Part shown: positions 16,116 to 19,954 of the stretch, one piece after another
How the letters are laid out: each line of letters starts with the position of its first letter
Position numbering within the stretch: the first letter of the stretch is position 1
From: CAADGL01 sp964643885
GTDB lineage: Bacteria; Planctomycetota; Phycisphaerae; UBA1845; Fen-1342
Reading direction: 5' to 3'
DNA: 19,954 nucleotides
Assembly: GCA_964643885.1 (NCBI GenBank)
Contig: CAZXUI010000082.1
Location: 1-19,954 of the forward strand
Program-made: the position numbers and the translations under genes
The notes under the pieces: generated by a model
What the model was told of the DNA's origin: nothing
Seen by the model: the letters and a program-made list of their open reading frames with translations, nothing else
Databases searched by the model: none

Positions 16116-17507
16116 CTAGATGAAGAACAGGAACGTCAGCAGAACGTACAGCGGCACGAGCACCGCCCCCGCATACAGCATGTATCCGAAGAAGCTCGGC
16201 ATCCGCACGCCCGACTGCTCGGCGATCGTCTTGACCATGAAGTTCGGACCGTTGCCGATGTAGGAGTTCGCCCCCATGAACACCGCCCCGCAACTGATCG
16301 CCACGAGCTGGTCCTCGCGGATGTAGTGGTCGCTCAGCAGCCGCAGAATCCCCGGCCCCCCTTCATGCGTCAGCGAATTGGCCGTCTCGAAGAAGACGAC
16401 GTACGTCGGCGCGTTGTCCAGGAAGCTGCTCAGCACACCCGTCGCCCAGAAGAACTGCCACGGCTGCGTGAAGTTGTTCTGCGCGAACCACGGCCCCATC
16501 GCGTTGAGAATCTCGATCGGCACCTGCATCGTCACGAAGATGCCCACGAACAGGCACGCCACCTCGCCGATCGCCGTGTAGTTGAACTGGTTGTCGCCCC
16601 GCACACCGCGCGGCGTGGTCGCCAGCGAAATCCCCGCCAGCGCGAACTGCACGATCTCGCGCAGGTACTTCGGCGCGTGAATGTCCGTACCCGGCAGCGG
16701 CTTGCTCGGATCGAGCGTCGCGACGGCCACCACCACGCCCAGCAGCCAGACCATGTTGATCAGGCCGCCCACGCGGATCGGCTGAATCTGCGCCCGGTCC
16801 AGATCCAGCGCCCGCGGCGTCTCGTGCCGGTACGCCCACGTGTCCCACACCCAGTAGACTGCCAGCAGCGCGACCACCATCACCATCCACTCGCGCCACA
16901 GCGCCAGCGTCCAGAAGAATGGAATCCCGCGCAGGTACCCCAAGAACAGCGGCGGATCGCCGATCGGCAGCAGCGTCCCGCCCACGTTGCTCACCAGGAA
17001 GATGAAGAAAATGACCGTGTGCACAACCCGCCGCCGCTCCGAGTTCGTCTTCAGCAGCAGCCGGATCAGCACCATCGACGCGCCGGTCGTCCCGATCAGG
17101 CTCGCCAGCAGCGCGCCGATCCCGAGGATCGCCGTGTTCGTCGTCGGCGTCGCCCGGATGTCGCCCCGCACGATGACCCCGCCGGCGATCACGTAGAGGC
17201 TGAATAGCAGCGTCAGGAAAGGAAAGTACTCATCGACCAGCGCGTGCTTGAGCACCCCCTTGACCGTCTCGAGCCCCGGCTCGGTCCCGTGCACGCCGTG
17301 GCCGCGCAGCCAGTAATACCCCAGCGTCAGCAGCCCCAGCAAGCCGGCGACCAGGAGCTTGTTCGAGTTGTGCTCCCACCAGTGGTGCGTCCGCCGCAGC
17401 AGCGGAAGAATCGCAATCGCCAGCAGCAGCGCGACAAACGGCAGCGTCGCCCAGGCCGACGGTACGTAGGACGCGTGCTCCGCGCCCTCACCAAGTGCCA
17501 GCAACAT
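16116..17507 (-). CDS. CitMHS_2-like / NhaD-type sodium:proton antiporter
   Basis: A 463-residue polytopic membrane protein of the ion transporter (ArsB/NhaD/CitMHS) superfamily with a dozen or so apolar segments. Diagnostic segments: LIGTTGASMVLIRLLLKTN, NVGGTLLPIGDPPLFLGYL, SSFLDNAPTYVVFFETAN and GANSYIGNGPNFMVKTIAEQ followed by SGVRMPSFFGYM. The two related NxGG/GDPP and DNAP/GNGPN regions are the inverted-repeat halves typical of the superfamily. Transport of Na+/H+ is the likelier role; a carboxylate substrate is possible because relatives are labelled citrate transporters. I chose ATG 17507 (MLLALGEGAEHASYVPS), with GGA a few bases upstream, over an in-frame TTG at 17591. It runs toward the symporter gene. 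Confidence 0.85.
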   Translation of the reverse strand: MLLALGEGAEHASYVPSAWATLPFVALLLAIAILPLLRRTHHWWEHNSNKLLVAGLLGLLTLGYYWLRGHGVHGTEPGLETVKGVLKHALVDEYFPFLTLLFSLYVIAGGVIVRGDIRATPTTNTAILGIGALLASLIGTTGASMVLIRLLLKTNSERRRVVHTVIFFIFLVSNVGGTLLPIGDPPLFLGYLRGIPFFWTLALWREWMVMVVALLAVYWVWDTWAYRHETPRALDLDRAQIQPIRVGGLINMVWLLGVVVAVATLDPSKPLPGTDIHAPKYLREIVQFALAGISLATTPRGVRGDNQFNYTAIGEVACLFVGIFVTMQVPIEILNAMGPWFAQNNFTQPWQFFWATGVLSSFLDNAPTYVVFFETANSLTHEGGPGILRLLSDHYIREDQLVAISCGAVFMGANSYIGNGPNFMVKTIAEQSGVRMPSFFGYMLYAGAVLVPLYVLLTFLFFI

Positions 17508-17565
17508 GGTCGTCCTATCCGCGTGAAGTCGGCTCCGCGCCGAAGCCGCAAGAATCACGTACGCC

Positions 17566-17580
17566 GAATCGTACCGATTC
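17566..17580. promoter_or_regulatory. Operator-like palindrome upstream of the antiporter
   Basis: GAATCG-TAC-CGATTC is a perfect 6+3+6 inverted repeat 59-73 bp before the antiporter ATG. A minus-strand GATAAT (-10 like, 5/6) stands at 17600-17605 without a clear -35, so the palindrome would lie just downstream of the start of transcription, where a repressor could act. Confidence 0.3.
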
Positions 17581-17628
17581 TCGACAGACAATCCACGGGA
17601 TTATCGGCAGTTCGACGAGATGAGTTTA

Positions 17629-17647
17629 GGCCCCCCGCCGCGGGGCC
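17629..17647 (-). terminator. GC-rich hairpin after the GreA-domain gene
   Basis: GGCCCC/GGGGCC with a 7-base loop lies 8 bp past the stop codon on the minus strand. No T-run follows, so termination is only possible, not shown. It separates the GreA-domain gene from the antiporter. Confidence 0.3.
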
Positions 17648-17654
17648 GCATCGC

Positions 17655-19865
17655 TCAGCCCCCGCCCGCCGCCACCCCCGACGTGATCTCAACCACCTCA
17701 AGCTCCACGTCCGCACCGTCCACGCTGATCACCGTCCGCTCGCCGACCTTCAGCCCGAGCAGATTCTGACACACGGGCGCCTTGTAGTTGAAGATGCCGC
17801 GCTCCAGATCCCCGTCGAACGGCCCCAGGAGCGTCATCACCCGCTCGCTGCCGTCCGCGATGTTGCGCAGCCGCACCTTCGAGCCGACCCCCACGTGCGT
17901 CGTCGGCACATCCTGCGGATCGATCGCCCGGGCCATCGAAAGATCGCGGTTCATCTGCGCCAGCCGCGCCCGCAGCAGGTCGCGCTCCTCCAGCGCGAAC
18001 TTGTACTCCGAGTTCTCGCTCAGGTCGCCCAGCGCAGCCGCCTCGCCGATCCGCTTGGCGTTCTCACGCATCGTCACATTCACGAGATGGTCGCGCTCCT
18101 CCGTCTTGCGCTGCAAGCCCGCCCGCGTCGTCCACAGAATCGCCGGGTCTTCCCACGGCTGAAACGGCCGCTGCGTCGACTGCCACATCGTCGGATGCCG
18201 CGAGCGCAGCATGTCCAGCAGCCTGGCCGGGGCGTTCTCGCCCAGCCCCTCCACCCGCGTGAGCTGCTGCCGCACCGTGATCGCCCGCGCCGCCTCGATC
18301 CTCTCGATGCACCGCCCCGCCCGGGCGTAATCCTTGAGCGCCAGCGCCGCCCGCATCCGCTGCCGAAAATGCTTCATCGTCGCCGCCGGCGGATTCAGCG
18401 ACCGACCCAGCGCCGCCAGCGTGTCCAGGATGACCGCGAACAGCTCCGACTCGTCCGGCCAGCGCAGATCCAGCGACTCGGCCGGCCCCTTCCACAGCCA
18501 GTAGACGATCTCCGGATAGTCGACCGGGTCGGCCAGGGCCGTATCGACGTGCTCCTGCACGGCGTCTCGCAGGCCGCTGGCGATGCCGATCGCACAGAGC
18601 GTGTCCAGCAGGTCCACCGGCGCGATCGGAATCAGCTCCACCAGCCGCGCCGCCGCATCCTGCGGCCGGGCCGATTGCAGAATCACCACGCCCCGCTGCC
18701 ACGTCGTCGCATCCGGCAGCGACTTGAACAGGTCCGCCGGATCGTGCACCGCCTGCATGATCTCCGCCGCCAGCGCCGCCCCCTGCGAGTCCGCCTGGCC
18801 GCAGAGCTCATCCAGGCTCGCCACGCACAGGGCCGCCGTCAGCGCCGCGATAGGCCGCCGCGACCTGGCCTTCGTCGCCTCCGCCAGCATCGCCTGCCGG
18901 CAGCGCTCGATCAGCTCCGCGTCCGGCTCCTCCTTGCGGCCGCGCTTGTCACGCACGTACGCCGCCACGACCGCGAGCTGCTTGGTCACGTCGTTCAGGC
19001 CCGCAAACTGCTCCCAGGTCTCCTGCTCGGCGCTCTGCCCTTCGGCCGCGTAGCGCAGGATGACCGGCGAGCGTCCCTCCATGATCACGTTCTGGCAGCG
19101 CTTCAGGGCCGTCCGCGCCCGCGTCCACCACTTGGACCACGCCGAGCTGGAGATGTATTTCGGCACCAGTTCCGCCTTGAGCGTGTCCTGGTCGATCCAC
19201 TGCCCGTGCGCGTGGATCAGCCCGATCACCAGCGCGACCGGGTCCTCCTCGATCAGCTTCGCCAGCCGCTCCGGCCGCAGCTCGCGCAGCACGCGGAAAT
19301 CATCCGGATCGATCCGCTCGAAGTCGCGGGCCATCTCCAGCGCCGGCACGGCGCTCATCCGCCCGTCGCGCAGCAGCGTGTAGAGCCCCGACGCGTGATC
19401 GACCCCCTTGACCTCTGCGATCGCATCCTCCGTCCGGCTGATGAGCACGTCCCCCGGCCGCAGCGACAGGCAGAACTCCAGCACGCGCAGGGCGCTGCGG
19501 GCCGGCCGGCCAGCCGTCAGGCCGGAGTGGCTGAGCAGGTTCTCGAATCCCGGCGTGTTCGCGTACGCCGCCCGATAAAGCTCGATCACCCGCTCGCGCA
19601 TCGCCGCGTTGTTCGGGTCGATCGACAGCGTGGCCCGGGCGATCGGCAGGGCCGCGGCCGCATTCGCGGTCCCGGCGCTTTCCAGCAGCATCTGCCCCAG
19701 CGACGCGAGGCGGGTGGCATCCGCCCCGGACTCGGCCAGTCGCTCGAACGGGCGGGCCAGATCGGCCAGTTGCACCTGCCCGCTCTCGATGTGCTCCAGA
19801 CAGCGCGCCTCGAACTTCTCCAGGTCCCCTTCCTGGGCCAGACGCATCAGCTCGGCAGTCGGCAT
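17655..19865 (-). CDS. Long GreA/GreB-family transcript cleavage factor with large N-terminal extension
   Basis: A 736-residue protein. The last 153 or so residues (about 584-736) are a complete GreA: a coiled-coil hairpin whose tip GDLSENSEYKFALEERD holds Asp614 and Glu617, equivalent to the acidic residues of E. coli GreA that reach into the RNA polymerase secondary channel, then the FKBP-like domain with APVCQNLLGLKVGE. GreA rescues backtracked polymerase. The first 580 residues are mostly helical, starting MPTAELMRLAQEGDLEKFE, and include a small beta module (LRPGDVLISRTEDAIAEVKG) and WSKWWTRARTALKR. Chlamydial GreA is similarly long (about 715 residues), supporting a PVC origin. Start ATG 19865 has GAGGG four bases upstream; an in-frame TTG at 19922 is rejected. 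The role of the extension is unknown. Confidence 0.88.
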   Translation of the reverse strand: MPTAELMRLAQEGDLEKFEARCLEHIESGQVQLADLARPFERLAESGADATRLASLGQMLLESAGTANAAAALPIARATLSIDPNNAAMRERVIELYRAAYANTPGFENLLSHSGLTAGRPARSALRVLEFCLSLRPGDVLISRTEDAIAEVKGVDHASGLYTLLRDGRMSAVPALEMARDFERIDPDDFRVLRELRPERLAKLIEEDPVALVIGLIHAHGQWIDQDTLKAELVPKYISSSAWSKWWTRARTALKRCQNVIMEGRSPVILRYAAEGQSAEQETWEQFAGLNDVTKQLAVVAAYVRDKRGRKEEPDAELIERCRQAMLAEATKARSRRPIAALTAALCVASLDELCGQADSQGAALAAEIMQAVHDPADLFKSLPDATTWQRGVVILQSARPQDAAARLVELIPIAPVDLLDTLCAIGIASGLRDAVQEHVDTALADPVDYPEIVYWLWKGPAESLDLRWPDESELFAVILDTLAALGRSLNPPAATMKHFRQRMRAALALKDYARAGRCIERIEAARAITVRQQLTRVEGLGENAPARLLDMLRSRHPTMWQSTQRPFQPWEDPAILWTTRAGLQRKTEERDHLVNVTMRENAKRIGEAAALGDLSENSEYKFALEERDLLRARLAQMNRDLSMARAIDPQDVPTTHVGVGSKVRLRNIADGSERVMTLLGPFDGDLERGIFNYKAPVCQNLLGLKVGERTVISVDGADVELEVVEITSGVAAGGG

Positions 19866-19928
19866 GAATCCCTCGCCAGCAAGTAGCAGCTTCCGCCCGG
19901 CGCCCGGCGCGGGGCGCGGCAACCGGTC

Positions 19929-19934
19929 AGTGTA
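19929..19934 (-). promoter_or_regulatory. Possible -10 box for the GreA-domain gene
   Basis: TACACT on the minus strand, the same hexamer as in the strong 7340 promoter, lies about 65 bp upstream of the start codon. Its -35 region would fall at or past the window end, so it cannot be judged. The remaining edge bases show nothing else. Confidence 0.2.
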
Positions 19935-19954
19935 CCCGCTCGGCCGGCGGCGCG

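Noticed and set aside
17244..19886. 880-codon plus-strand open frame opposite the antiporter and GreA-domain genes
   Set aside because: The product is Arg/Gln/His/Pro-rich without domains, and the opposite strand encodes a recognisable GreA and transporter.

Overview
The window is very GC-rich, gene-dense bacterial DNA from a draft assembly: a run of exactly 100 Ns at 2678-2777 marks a scaffold gap. It most resembles the Planctomycetota, probably a Phycisphaerae-like member of the PVC superphylum. The reasons are a very long GreA-type protein with an N-terminal extension of about 580 residues (long GreA forms are known in Chlamydiae), a Ser/Thr kinase fused through one membrane span to a beta-propeller/TPR sensor, a YkgJ-type cysteine-cluster protein, and a small hydrophobic protein of a kind I associate with planctomycetes. 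Taxonomy is inference; there is no rRNA here.

Layout. 1-352 holds a tandemly duplicated 116-bp intergenic element made of alternating inverted hairpins. 353-2193 (minus) is ykgJ-like then hisS, translationally coupled by an ATGA overlap, with a palindrome-flanked promoter candidate upstream. 2335-2529 (minus) is a 64-residue hydrophobic ORF. 2647-2910 is a 30-bp tandem repeat interrupted by the N gap. 2922-7095 (minus) is a housekeeping cluster read purA, uppS, cdsA, argF. 7096-8507 is the least ordinary part: a near-ideal plus-strand sigma70-type promoter with no convincing gene behind it, structured DNA, a minus-strand 106-residue ribbon-helix-helix-like gene, and an intrinsic-terminator-like hairpin. 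8508-15965 (plus) runs kinase, purD, VOC protein and SDF-family symporter with 14-40 bp gaps. 16116-19865 (minus) holds a CitMHS_2-like antiporter preceded by the long GreA protein.

Most genes are core metabolism: AMP and purine synthesis (purA, purD), histidyl-tRNA charging, arginine synthesis, and the lipid-carrier and phospholipid steps (uppS, cdsA). The kinase next to purD may add signalling input, but nothing in the sequence links the two beyond spacing. I see no CRISPR array, prophage, insertion sequence or defence system. The strongest non-coding signals are the paired hairpin element at 34-226, where stems differ but remain paired while tag and loop are kept, and the promoter plus structured segment at 7340-7537.
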